64,000 nt of DNA, from NCBI GenBank assembly GCA_023678885.1, contig CM042955.1:36984088-37048087 (forward strand). The letters are read 5' to 3'. This document shows positions 34,454-45,633 of this stretch, one piece after another; the stretch's first letter is position 1, and each line of letters begins with the position of its first letter. The stretch comes from Pogostemon cablin (lineage: Eukaryota; Streptophyta; Magnoliopsida; Lamiales; Lamiaceae). The notes beneath the pieces were generated by a model. That model was not told the DNA's origin. It did no database searches and saw only the letters and a program-made list of their open reading frames with translations. The position numbers were made by a program, and so were the translations under genes.

Positions 34454-35557
34454 CTAACCAGCACTGTTATCATCTTGATTAGACTGCTGAACTTCCTTCC
34501 TTGATTGCTCCACCTGAGGCTCATCAAGATCTGTAGTAATTGATACTACAGAATTCCTTTCAACCAATGGCATCTTCCTTTCACTAAATGTGACATCTCT
34601 GCTAACAATAAACTTGTTAGCTTCATAACACCATAGCCTGTACCCTTTTGCTTCTTGTGAGTACCCAACCATCACACACTTCACTGCTCTAGGTTCCAAC
34701 TTATCTTGCTTCACATGAGAGTAAGCCTGACACCCTATTACTCTCAGATGAGTGTAACTAGGTGTTTTTCCAGACCACATTTCTTCAGGTGGTTTGAATT
34801 TCAAAGCTGCTGATGGACATAGGTTGATCAGATAGGCTGCTATAGTCACAAGTTCACCCCAAAACCCTTTGGTGAATCCTCCACTACTCAACATACATCT
34901 TACTCTTTCTAGCAAGGTCTGATTCATTCTTTCTGCAACACCATTTTGTTGTGGAGTTCCAGGTGTAGTCTTGTGTCTCTTGATTCCATTTTCTCTACAG
35001 AAAACATTGAACTCTTCTGAAACAAACTCAAGACCATTATCTGATCTCAAACATTTCAACTTCTTTCCTGTCTGATTCTCCACCTCAGCAAGCCATTCCT
35101 TAAATGTAGTGAATGCTTGATCCTTTGTTTTAAGGATTTTCACCCATAACTTCCTAGAGTAGTCATCTATGAAAGATATAAAATATCTTCCACCTCCAAT
35201 AGTTGGATTCTTAGATGGTCCCCATAGATCTGTATGAACATACTGAAGCTTCTCTGATGAAGTATGTTCTCCTGAACCAAACTTCAACCTCTTTGACTTA
35301 CTTAGAATACAGTCTTCACACTGATCCATCTTACAGGTTGAACTTATGTCTAGTAGCTTCTGTCTTGCTAGCTCTTGTAACCCTCTCTCACTTACATGAG
35401 CCAATCTTGCATGCCACAACTGAACACCTTCTTGCTCTTGAGAAGTGTTCAACTGTCCAGTGACAACTGATCCTTCAAGAAAATAGAGATCAGAGCTCTT
35501 AACTCCTTTCATTACCACTGACTTATCCTTTATGATGGTGAGTACACCTTTCTTCAC
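34454..35557 (-). pseudogene. RE1 integrase region
   Basis: A long open stretch, in the same frame as gag-protease and separated from it only by a TAA at 35561-35563. It contains the GAG-pre-integrase zinc region (LWHARLAHVSERGLQELARQ followed by CEDCILSKSK) and the integrase core with all three catalytic acids in context: HTDLWG, RSDNGLEF and NGVAERMN. The copia C-terminal part (GYSQEAKGYRLW) follows. It opens on no ATG of its own, which fits a broken polyprotein and not a separate gene. Confidence 0.92.
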
Positions 35558-35560
35558 ATG

Positions 35561-36715
35561 TTACTCACATCCCAAGGAGTCTAACATTCCTAATGATATC
35601 AGATTCCTTCTCAATCCTGGTACATACCTCACATTTGTGAGCAACTTAATGGATCCATCAAACATTTTGAATTTGATAGAACCAATACCTTCAATCTTGA
35701 TGGCTTGATCATTGCCTAACAAGACTGATCCCTCATGGTATGGTTTTAAATCAGTAAACCAATCCTTGACTGATGTCATATGAAAAGTGCAACCTGAATC
35801 TAACACACACTGATCTGACACTTGACCAGAAACAACAACCAGAGCTTCAATATAATCTTGATCCTTGTTACCTCTATTTTCAGTCACCTGATTTGCATGG
35901 ATTCTTTGATTTCCTCCCTTTTCAGCAATCTTCTTAGCCACCATTGCTTTCCACTTATGGCATTGCTTCTTGAAGTGGCCAGGCTTGTTGCAATGAAAAC
36001 AATTATTGTTTTCTTCAACTGCTGATGTACCTTGATTACTTCTTTCATATTTCTTCTTATCAGCACCAGACTTCTTATCATTCTTGTTCCACTTATGTTG
36101 TTTGTTAGCAACAAGACCTTCTCCTGTAACAACATTATCTGATGTCTTATGGAGCACCTTTGCTTTGATTGCTAGAATCACTTGCTCCAGGGAGATTGAT
36201 TCAACATTTCCATACAACAATGTGTCTCTCAAACCTTCAAAAGACTTAGGAAGTGCTGACATCAGAATGACAGCCTTATCTTCACTTGACAGTGCTACAT
36301 CAATGTTTTCTAAGTCATCTATGATCTTATTGAAATCATCTAGTTGGCTTAGAATAGACTTATCTTCTGATACTTTGAAGGAGTAGAGTTTCTGCTTGGT
36401 GTACAGCCGGTTTGCCAATGTCTTCACCATGTAAAGATCAGCAAGCTTATTCCACATATCTCTTGTAGATACTTCCTTGGAAACTTCCCTTAGAGCTTTA
36501 TCACCTAAGCACAGAATGATAGCACTTCTTGCCTTGGACTGTTGATCTTGATCTGCAGCTAATACACCAGCATCCACAGCGGCTGCTTGATCTGGAAGCG
36601 GTTTAACTGCATCAGCAAGGCCTTGTTGGATCAGTACAACCTCCATCTTCATCCTCCACAGACTAAAATCAACTTTCTCTGTAAACTTCTCCACATCAAA
36701 CTTAGTTGTAACCAT
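35561..36715 (-). pseudogene. RE1 gag and protease region
   Basis: From the ATG at 36715 (MVTTKFDVEKFTEKVDFSLW) the frame encodes the copia gag core (UBN2-type), a CCHC zinc knuckle (CFHCNKPGHFKKQC) and the aspartic protease with VLDSGCTFHMT. An upstream in-frame ATG at 36847 lies inside the LTR and is unlikely to be used. The frame ends at the TAA at 35561, inside what should be one continuous polyprotein. Confidence 0.92.
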
Positions 36716-36777
36716 GATTCTTCCCTTCTTTTCTGGTATTGTGGCAGCTTCTTGTTCTTCCCTCAGACGGCGCCACT

Positions 36778-37566
36778 TGTTATGAAATTGAGCAAACACT
36801 TGAAAATGATCACTCAAGAAACTGCACTCACTTGTTTGTTGAATCACTCACGTTTCACACGCACGTTGATAAACAAAATGAAAATGAAATGAAAAAGAGA
36901 TCAACACAAGAATGTATAGTGGTTCGGCATAGCCTACATCCACTTTCTTGAGAGAAGAATTCACTAAACAATGAAGAAGATGGTTACACGAATACAAGCA
37001 CCTGAAAATCCTAATTCTTAAGCTTGTTTCTAACTGATATGTGAAGAAGATGTGTTGATGATGATTATGATTTCAGCTGTCTTTCTTCTTCTTATATGGA
37101 TGTGTATCTCACGTGTAGAATCCTTTCCATCCATTCACAATGTACACGCTTTAATCAATTGTAACCAACTGATGAAAACTGTTGCAACTAATTTACTGGA
37201 CTCAGGTTCGACCTGGGTTCGACCAGTAGATGAGGTCGAACCATAATCATCGTGGTCGAACCAAGGATGATCCAAAATAGAGTGACTTGCTTGATGAGGT
37301 TCGACCAGGGTTCGACCTAGGTTAACAGATCGAACCTAGCTTAACAGGTCGAACCTTTGTCAGTTACAACCAACCGTCTGCGGTTCGACCAGGGTTTGAC
37401 CTAGCTTATCAGGTCGACCTAACTTACTCAGATCGAACCTCATCCACCTTCCAACTGAAGCTTCTCATATTTAATCCATCCATGCATGAACCTTTTTATC
37501 TTCCATAAAACATATACACACATGCTTTCCAACATACATGTAGTATGCATGGTCTACTTCATCACA
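36778..37566 (-). repeat. RE1 5' LTR
   Basis: On the minus strand it starts TGTGATGAAGTAGACCATGC and ends TTTCATAACA, with TG...CA ends. Its outer flank is GAGGT. It carries the same array of GGTTCGACC/GGTCGAACC nonamers (about 37204-37440) as its partner, one of them shortened to GGTCGACC. Confidence 0.95.
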
Positions 37567-37571
37567 GAGGT

Positions 37572-39241
37572 AAAGAAGAAATGACACTGCAGCACTGCAA
37601 TAAGACACTTACAAAGAATGAAGAACAGAGACATTGTAGAGTGAGAGACACTGAAGAATACTACAACTACAACACAGAATAATAAGGTGTAGATAAGTAG
37701 TGTTCTGCAGAGAATGATGAAGTGTTTCTCTATTTTCTCTTTAATTTTTGTCGTATTTTCTTATCTTTTTGCAGTGCATTGTCTGCGATGTTAATAATAA
37801 ATAAAAAATAGGGTGTTACTAGTGTTTATGCATTCTCTACACTGTGTGTTTAAGTTGAATAGTTAGCTTTATGGGAAAACGTGTCCTTTCTTCATGGGAG
37901 AACGAGCATAGTACTTTTTTAGGAATGACAGTCTTTTCTATTTTTCTGAAGAAACCTGCTAAATAGTACCCCTTGAATAAATTAAAATATTTTTATTATC
38001 CAACGGTTTGAATCGAAAGTAAAATAATTAATTTTCTATTCCTTTTTAATCTCATCACCTCCGCACTGCTCCCTCGCATACACTGCACTACATACATTAT
38101 CATTTCATTACTCCCACATCAATACATACTGCACTGCATGCATTATCGTTTCATTATTTCGTCACTAAATTTGTATACATTATTATTTCATCTCCCCTCA
38201 CCAACACCACATACAATATCATTTTCTTCCCAGATATATTTTTAAGAAAACATTCAAATTAAAAATACATTTAATTAGCAAATTAATTAACAAAATGTCA
38301 TGAATGAATATGTAAAGAAGGAATAAACAAATTAGAATTAGGAGATGGATTCGAAAGAAATAACGAAATGTATAAGATGTCAATGAATGAAATTATAATA
38401 AAGGAATAGACAAATTAGAATTAAGAGGTGGATTTGAAAGAAATATACAACGATCAAATTTTTATAAGGAACAAAATAAGAAAGAAAGAGATCGTGATCA
38501 CAGTTTGATAAAAAAAGAATTAAAAAAATCACGAAATTTATTAAAATAGATTAAGAAGTCAAGATTTATTTTACTACAATTATATAATTAAGGTATAAAT
38601 TCTTTAAATTGATTATTTCCTTGTATAAAATAAGTATGCTTATATTCTTTCCCGTATATATTCAAACATTCTATCGTGTAAATTTGATACAAAAAATATA
38701 ATATTCATTCTACAGTGCATATGTTTTTTCCATGGTATTGATGACGTGTGCTAGAAAGTCACTGCGTACAATTTGTAATAAAAAATCACTATTGCAGAGT
38801 TGGTGAAAAAAGCCACTTCGTAGACTATTAGTAAAGATGCGGAGTTGAGAAAATTGTAACGGTGTGGAGTTGCAATATTAAATTTGAGTTCATAATGAAT
38901 ATGTTAGATTTATGGAAGAAGGAGTCATTTATGGAAGGAGGATTCATTCTCTCTCCATGGGGAAATGAGTTCATTACCTAGGAAATTGCACTTGATCCCA
39001 CTTTTGTAATGGTGATCTGTTTAACAGGTAGCCTTTTATTTAAATAATAATATTTTTTGATCCAATGACTTAGATTAAAAGAGAATTGATCCAACGATCA
39101 AAATTCACCTGGGTCATATATGAGCAAGGGTCAGCTAAGCAAGGCCCAATAATTATTCCTAAAAAGGTATTTAGGTTCGTTTTTGATTCCTCATTTAATT
39201 GAACTTGAATCAAACCAACCATTCCAAATTAAAATCAAAAT
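37572..39241. other. Gene-free stretch between the two copia elements
   Basis: AT-rich with local repeats: CACTGCA-containing phrases (38060-38160) and a diverged 84-bp tandem pair sharing CAAATTAGAATTA(G/A)GAG(A/G)TGGATT (about 38325 and 38408). No gene seen. It ends in AAAATCAAAAT next to the second copia element. Confidence 0.45.
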
Positions 39242-39500
39242 TGTTGGGCCCGTTGGGCTTTGGCCCAAATGATGGTCTTATATCTCTAAGTATTGGGCCA
39301 GATTTGTTAATTCAAAACTTGGCCCATAGCCTTACACCCCATCCCATATTATCCCCATTTGTGACCCTAACGGGTATAATATAGATTTTAAATTCTTGTG
39401 TGAGTTTGAACGGGAATCTGAACACTGTGGAGTTCATCCTTCGATCACATTCTCCGGCGATGATGAACACGGACGAGATTACGAGGATCGATACCTAACA
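39242..39500 (+). repeat. RE2 5' LTR
   Basis: Starts TGTTGGGCCCGTTGGGC, ends GATACCTAACA, and is followed by the primer-binding site. GGGCTTTGGCCCAAAT near the left end is a short inverted motif kept in both LTRs. Confidence 0.93.
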
Positions 39501-39501
39501 G

Positions 39502-39513
39502 TGGTATCAGAGC
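39502..39513 (+). other. RE2 primer-binding site
   Basis: TGGTATCAGAGC is the standard complement to the 3' end of plant initiator methionine tRNA and lies one base inside the 5' LTR, as in most plant copia elements. Confidence 0.9.
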
Positions 39514-40923
39514 GAGTTTCGTCATCCGTCCATCTCCCGAAGCTGCTGATCGTCAGCCACCGGTGGGAGATCACCGTCGTCCAGTCGCCGCCAGATTTCC
39601 TCACTGGAATCGCGATCTGGTCGCGATCTGACCGATCGGAGCCACTACGCCACCGATCTGCTCCGATCCGCTAGGATCTGACCCCCGCCACCACTTCCCA
39701 TCACCGATCCGAATGAGGGCATTGCCGATCTGCCAGGGACGGATCGCGATCTGACGCCGCTGTCCTCCATTCGCGCTTAGCCTCCGCGCTGCTGCCCGTC
39801 GCCAGTAGCTCACCGATCGAAGCCGCCGCTGAGTCGCGTTCGGACGCGACGCCAGTCGCTAGGGTTTCGCTTGGAGCGGCCATCATCCATCGCTAAGCAG
39901 TCTGTCGAGATCACATCGATCGCCGCTCGCCTCCAGGGTTCCGCGATGCCGCCGCTGCTGGATCCACCGCCAGAATTGCATCGCCGATATGCCAGGAGGC
40001 AGCTCGCGATCTGCCACCGCTTCCAGCCGCCGGGCACTTGCAATCTGCAGCAATTCCGCCACCACCCGCCAGCCTACTATCGATCTGTTCTCCTCGCGGT
40101 CAGTCTAGCAGTTAATTACCGCGACGCCGCCGATAGGGTTTCGAGTAGGGTTCCAACAGCTGCTGTTCGATGCCACCGGCTGCTAGCCACCGACGCCGAC
40201 TGCTGTCCTCCAGCCGCCGCTGCTGCACGGCACTGGCGACCACCACCGGAGATGGACGGAAACTGCCAGAGCCGCTGACCATGCTGACCGCCGACGTTAG
40301 GGTTCCGATCAGATTGACCTCTCCATTTGGGGAAGGAAAGTGTCTCTCCTTCTCATTTTATATTATTTCCGAAAAATTTCAGATTTATTTTGTTATTTTT
40401 CTGGATCGTTCTTTTTCTGAAAATTTTCAGATTATTCCTTCACTAACCCCCCAACGTTTCTCACTTTGTGTGTAGGTTGAAACTTGGAGTGGAGGATGCC
40501 CCATTCATGTTTGCTACGTGAACAAGACTACGAGGGATCCGCCCTCGTTAAATAACAGGCTGGTGGCTTGTAGAGGTGGTACGGTGTTCTCATTGGAGAC
40601 ACCGCTCTGGTGAAATAGATTAAGCCTTTTCTTATTTATTTTTTCTTGTGTGATGCCCTGAGGCGGCTGGCCCTCTTATTTGCTCTTGTGTGATGCCCTG
40701 AGGTAGCTGGCCCTCTTATTCATGTTCTTGTTTATTTCTTTGTGAAACTATCATCTTGGTCTTTCAATTTCCACTGCTGAAAATCTGTCCTTGTGTGTTA
40801 TACTGTTCCGTTTCTCGCTTTGTGTGTGATTAGAGTAGTGCCAACCTGGTGTGTGACAGATTGTTGCTCTGTAATTTTATATTTTTTCCATTTAAAATGT
40901 GTTCTACTCAACTTTAAATACCC
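39514..40923 (+). other. RE2 long GC-rich leader
   Basis: About 1.4 kb separates the primer-binding site from the gag ATG, long for copia. The first 800 bp are strikingly GC-rich (CGCCGCC, GATCTG and GCCACC repeats), unlike everything near it, and hold chance frames on both strands without domains. After 40330 it turns T-rich. A 50-bp unit (CTTGTGTGATGCCCTGAGG...) is duplicated at about 40645-40725. Confidence 0.6.
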
Positions 40924-41595
40924 ATGGCTTCGTCCTATTCGTTTGGACAAGCACCGTTTGACGACAAGCGGGACTTCAGTATCTGGAAACAGAAAATAAA
41001 GTGCATACTCGTCCAACAAAGGGTATTCAAAGCTATAGATCACTCTTATGATAAGGATGATACACCTATTAAAAAGGCTGAGATGAATGAGCTTGCTTTG
41101 TCTGCAATTATCTTGAATCTTTCTGATCCTGCGCTTAGAAAAGTTGGTGTGCATGAGTCTGCAAAAATTTTGTGGGAAACGCTGGATAAGCTGTACACTG
41201 AAACATCTTTGCCTAGTAAAATGTTTCTTCTGAAAAAATTCTTTCATTTTAAACTAGATATAAACAAAGATGTTGAAGAAAATTTGGATGTGTTCACGAA
41301 GTTGATTCAAGATATTAAGCTAACTGGTGACAAGCATATTGATGAATACACTCCTATTGTGCTTTTAAATGCTATACCTGATTCTTACAGTGATGTCAAG
41401 TCTTCTATAAAGTATGGTCGTGATGACGTTACTCTTGATATTGTGGTGAATGCCTTAAAAAGCAAAGAGCATGATTTAAAACAAAATGGGGGTGTTAAGA
41501 ATTCTGGGGAGGTTATGCATGTTAAGGGGAAACCTAACAATCGTAACAAGAACAAGAATAAGAACAAGGACAAAAATTCTAATGTGAAACCCTAG
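40924..41595 (+). pseudogene. RE2 gag region
   Basis: From ATG at 40924 (MASSYSFGQAPFDDKRDFSI) 223 codons encode the copia gag core (FSIWKQKIKCILVQQ, LWETLDKLYTETSL, LLNAIPDSYSDVK) and a basic Lys/Asn-rich tail before a TAG at 41593-41595. The same frame goes on through the zinc knuckle CFNCHER-stop-HFANKC, where a TGA replaces the usual glycine codon. Confidence 0.9.
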
Positions 41596-42790
41596 AATAA
41601 TCAGAATGGTGACAAGAAAAAGAAGAAATGCTTTAATTGCCATGAAAGGTGACATTTTGCGAACAAGTGTCCTCATCCTAAGAGGAATAATTCTAATGAT
41701 CATGCTAATGTTGCCTCTGAATCTGTGAATTATGGTGATGTGTTTGCTATTTCTGATAATTGTGTGAATTCTGCGCATTCATCTTTGTATGATAGTGAAT
41801 GGCTTGTGGATTCCGGTTGCACATTTCATATGACACCTTTTAAACATCTTTTCTCTTCATATAAAAATGTTTCTTATGGATCTGTGTCTATGGCTAATGA
41901 AAAAAGATGTGATGTGCTTGGTGTTGGTGACATTTGCTTGCGTTTTAAAGATGATTCTGTGTTCACTTTGAAAAATATGCGACATGTGCCTGATTTATGT
42001 AACAACTTGATTTCTTGTGCTGCACTTGAAGATGAGGGTCTTGAGGGTAGGTGGGGAAAGGGCTACATGTCTATTGTAAAAGATTCTGTACCCATCTTTA
42101 ATGCTGAAAAAAAGAATAACCTGTATGTTTGTTGTGCTAAATCTGTTGTTATGTCTGCTAATGATGTTAAAGAGGATAAAACAAATATTTGGCATGGTAG
42201 GTTAGGTCACATGAGTGGAAAAGGTCTTGAAATATTGCATAAAGCTAGTTCTTTTGGTAATGATAAGCTTACATGCATTCCTTTCTGTGATTCTTGTGTG
42301 CAAGGCAAACATGCGAAGGTGAAATTCCTTGTTTCCCCGTACCCTAAGACTTCTTCGTGTAGTGATATACTTGAGTACCTGTATGCTGATGTGTGAGGGC
42401 CTTCTAGTGAGCCAACTCAAGGTAGCAATGTATATTTTCTGTCCATTATTGATGATTTTTCAAGAAAAGTGCGGGTGATTTTGCTTAAAAACAAATCTGA
42501 TGTTTTTGAAAAGTTCAAAAATTGAAAAACTTTGATTGAAAATCAAATGGGTAAAAAGATTAAGTATCTTAGAACTGATAATGGATTGGAATTTTGCAAT
42601 AATGCCATGGATGATTTATATGTCAAATCTGAAATTGTGAGACATAAGTCTGCTCCTTACACTCCCCAACAGAATGGGTTGCTGAGAGGATGAATAGGAC
42701 TTTGTTAGAAAGGGCGAGGAGCATGTTGGTGTCTTCTGGACTTTCTAAAAAGTTTTGGGGTGAGGCGCTTATTACCACAACTTTTTAATA
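41596..42790 (+). pseudogene. RE2 protease and integrase region
   Basis: In frame with gag: WLVDSGCTFHMTPF (aspartic protease), IWHGRLGHMSGKGLEILHKA and CDSCVQGKHAK (GAG-pre-integrase), then a TGA at 42394-42396 where a tryptophan codon is expected. The integrase core follows (IIDDFSRKV, RTDNGLEF) and breaks at 42680 by a frameshift next to the PQQNG motif. It cannot be functional. Confidence 0.88.
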
Positions 42791-42895
42791 AACAAATCCC
42801 CCTCTGTTCCTTTAAAGGGTAAGTGCCCTGGCTATGTATTTTTTGGTAAAAGTATTGATTATTCTGTACTATGTATATTTGGCTGTGCTGCGTTT

Positions 42896-43978
42896 GTGCG
42901 TCAGAAACATGACAAATTGGATCCTAGGAATAGAAAATATGTTTTTCTTGGTTATCTTGAGGGTGTTAAAGGTTATAGGCTGTGGGATTTGTCCGAATCT
43001 AGTTTCAAAATTGTGATTAGTAGGGATGTGATCTTCAATGAATCTGAATTTTCTTGTTTATCTGCTCCTTTGCCAGATGTTGTGCCTTTACATGATCCTA
43101 CCACTTCTTTGAGTGAGGTGGAGTTGTCTTCTTTGTCATGTGATGCTGAAAACTTGCCTGATACTATTGTTGATCAAGAACTTGTTGCCAATGAACCTGT
43201 TATCAATGATAAAAATGTGCATGATATTCCTGAAGATGATGATTATGTGTTGCCTAGGGATAGACCTAGAAGGAATATTAAGCCACCTGCTAGGTATGAT
43301 GATTTTCATATTGATACTCATGCTTTCAATGCATTTGAAAATGTTGATAATGAACCTAAGACCTATCAAGAGGCTTTAAAATCTGACAACTCTGTGAAAT
43401 GGTTAAATGCTATGAAAGATGAAATGAAATTGTTGCATGTTAATCACACTTGGACTCTGGTTCCAAAACCTGTTCATTGCTCTGTTGTTGATTGCAAGTG
43501 GCTTTTCAAAGTGAAACATGAGCTTGAAAATGTTAGATTTAAAGCTAGATTGGTAGCAAAAGGTTTTACTCAAAAGGAAGGGGTTGATTATAATGAAATT
43601 TTTGCTCCTGTTGTCAAATTTACCACTGTTCGTATAATGCTTGCATTAGTTGCTCATTTTGATTGGGAATTAAAGCAAATGGATGTCAAAACAGCTTTTC
43701 TTAATGGTGATTTGGACAAAAAGATTTTCATGAAACAACCTGAGGGTTTTGTGGACCCCAAAAATCCTGATCATGTGTGTCTTTTGAAGAAATCCTTGTA
43801 TGGCTTGAAACAATCTCCTAGACAGTGGAATAAGAAGTTTGATCAATGCATGACATCGTTGAAGTTTAAGAGAAGCTTGCATGATAATTGTCTTTATTTC
43901 AAAAGTGATACTTCTGTTCCTATTTTTTTGCTCATATATGTGAATGATATGCTAATTGTTAGCCCTGATCTTGAATAA
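42896..43978 (+). pseudogene. RE2 reverse transcriptase region
   Basis: A 360-codon open stretch covers the C-terminal integrase part and reverse transcriptase (KARLVAKGFTQKEGVDYNEI, QMDVKTAFLNGDLDKKIFM, KKSLYGLKQSPRQW). The active-site box reads YVNDM in place of YVDDM: codon 43943-43945 is AAT, one transition from GAT. It ends at a TAA at 43976-43978. Even unbroken, the enzyme should be dead. Confidence 0.9.
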
Positions 43979-44017
43979 GTTGAGCTTGTTCAAAAGAGTC
44001 TATGTGATAATTTTGAT

Positions 44018-44909
44018 ATGAAAGATCTTGGAGATGCTAATAGGATTCTTGGTATGAACATTGATAGAGATAGGAAGAACCATGTTCTCTTGCTTAATCA
44101 GATTTATGTTGAAAAGATTTTGAGTAAATTCTCTATGATGTCTGCTAAAACTGTGAATGTGCCTCTTGCTGCTCACTTTGTGCTAAGTAAGGATCAGTGT
44201 CCAAAGACTGATTCTGAAATTGGTGAAATGGAAAAGGTTCCTTATTCCAATGCTATTGGGTCTGTTACGTATCTTATTGGTTAGCACTAGACCAAATATT
44301 GCATATTCTGTTAGTTGCTTGAGTAGGTATATGACAAATCCAGGTGCGCCTTATTGGGAGGCTTTGAAATGGCTCTTGAGAAACCTCAAGGGCTCCATGG
44401 AGGTAAGCTTGCGCTTTTCCAAATCTGCAAATGATGTGAGCCTTGTTGGCTATATTGATTCCAATTATGCAAATGATAGAGATTATAGGAAGTCTACAAC
44501 TTCTTATGTGTTTACTTTGTGTGGTTCTTGCATAAGTTGGAAGTCTCAGTTACGGCATGTGGTTGCTCTATCTACTATTGAATCTGAATACGTGGCTATT
44601 ACTGATGCTTTAAAGGAAGCTATTTGGCTGCAAGGCCTTGTGAATGAAATAGGTTTTCTTGATAAATGTGCCACTGTGTTTTCTAATAGCATGTCTGCGA
44701 TTCAACTGTGTAAAAATCTTATTTTCCATGATAGAACCAAGCATATAGATGTTAGGTATCATTTCATTTGTGATATTATGGAAAAATATATTGTTAACTT
44801 GGAAAAGATTGCATCTGAGTTTAATCCTGCTGATATAGGTACTAAATGCTTATCTGTTGAAAAAATTAGGTCTTGCATGAGGACTTTAAATTTCGACTCT
44901 CTTGATTGA
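44018..44909 (+). pseudogene. RE2 RNase H region
   Basis: Starts in the reverse-transcriptase thumb (MKDLGDANRILGMNIDRDRK), shifts frame near 44270, and continues as RPNIAYSVSCLSRYMTNPG and the copia RNase H (GYIDSNYANDRDYRKSTTSY, ALSTIESEY, KHIDVRYHFI) to a natural-looking end at 44909. One frameshift, no further stops. Confidence 0.9.
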
Positions 44910-45198
44910 AGCATGCTGTATGCAGTTCTTTTCCCGTGGACGTTGTGTTCACACTTGAACTTGTGTGCTCTGTTTATTTTGTCCTTGGGATAATTTAAAC
45001 ATTCTGTGACTGTGTGTCCGTGATCTTTGCTCCTGCTTAGATTTGTGTATCTTTTGTGATACCTTGGCTTTGTCTCAATTTTCTGGATCTCGCATTTGAC
45101 TTTGTGTTTTTCGTTTTGCAGATGTCCGGGAAAAGTGTGATGATGAATTCCCATTTAGTTAAACACAAGAGTGGATGATTTGGGCTAAGGTGAAGATT

Positions 45199-45456
45199 TG
45201 TTAGGCCCATTGGGCTTTGGCCCAAATGATGGTCTTCTATCTCTAAGTATTGGGCCAGTTTTGTTAATTCAAAACTTGGCCCATAGCCTTACACCCCATC
45301 CCATATTATCCTCATTTGTGATCCTAACGGGTAGACGTGGATTTCAAATTCTTGTGTGAATTTGAACGGGAATCTGAGCATTGTGGAATTCATCCCTCGA
45401 CCACCTTCTCCGGCGACAACGAACACGAACAAGATGACGAGTATCGATACCTAACA
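45199..45456 (+). repeat. RE2 3' LTR
   Basis: Starts TGTTAGGCCCATTGGGC and ends GATACCTAACA. It points in the same direction as the LPP-beta gene and ends 177 bp before that start codon, so read-out transcription from it would run into the gene. Confidence 0.93.
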
Positions 45457-45633
45457 AAAATCAAAATGAAAACTGCTTTAGAACCGATTATTTTTTATTT
45501 CTAATTTCTAATTCCCGAAATCAGAACCAACTATTCGAACCGAACCATGGGTTCCAAACCACGGTGCATGTGTACTAGACATAGTGAAATTGAATTTGGG
45601 AAAGAAAGAGGCAGTGAAGTTTAATCTCGAACC

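Larger units (their letters stand above)
31849..37566 (-). mobile_element. Ty1/copia retrotransposon RE1, complete but decayed
   Basis: Two LTRs of about 790 bp bound a copia gag-pol in the order gag, protease, integrase, reverse transcriptase, RNase H, all on the minus strand. The pentamer GAGGT flanks both sides (31844-31848 and 37567-37571). The LTRs differ at roughly 17 places by eye (about 2%), so the insertion is fairly recent. Coding is broken by stops and frameshifts. Directly inside the 5' LTR is AGTGGCGCCGTCTGAGG, a candidate primer-binding site not of the initiator-Met type. A purine-rich AAGGTGGAGAAT abuts the 3' LTR. Confidence 0.95.
39242..45456 (+). mobile_element. Ty1/copia retrotransposon RE2, old and decayed
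   Basis: Short LTRs (259 and 258 bp) bound a plus-strand copia gag-pol. The LTRs differ at roughly 25-30 sites by eye (about 10%), so this insertion is much older than RE1. TG...CA ends are present, AAAAT flanks both sides as the pentamer duplication, and the identity extends to 11 bp (AAAATCAAAAT at 39231-39241 and 45457-45467). An initiator-Met primer-binding site and a purine tract (AAGGTGAAGATT, 45187-45198) are in place. Many stops and frameshifts break the coding region. The element ends 177 bp before the LPP-beta start codon. Confidence 0.95.

Noticed and set aside
35557..35559. Separate start codon for the RE1 integrase frame
   Set aside because: The frame there begins with GTG and is in phase with gag-protease after a TAA; it is one broken polyprotein.
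39871..40278. 135-codon plus-strand frame in the RE2 leader
   Set aside because: Comparable frames exist on both strands because the block is GC-rich; no domain, no conserved start context.
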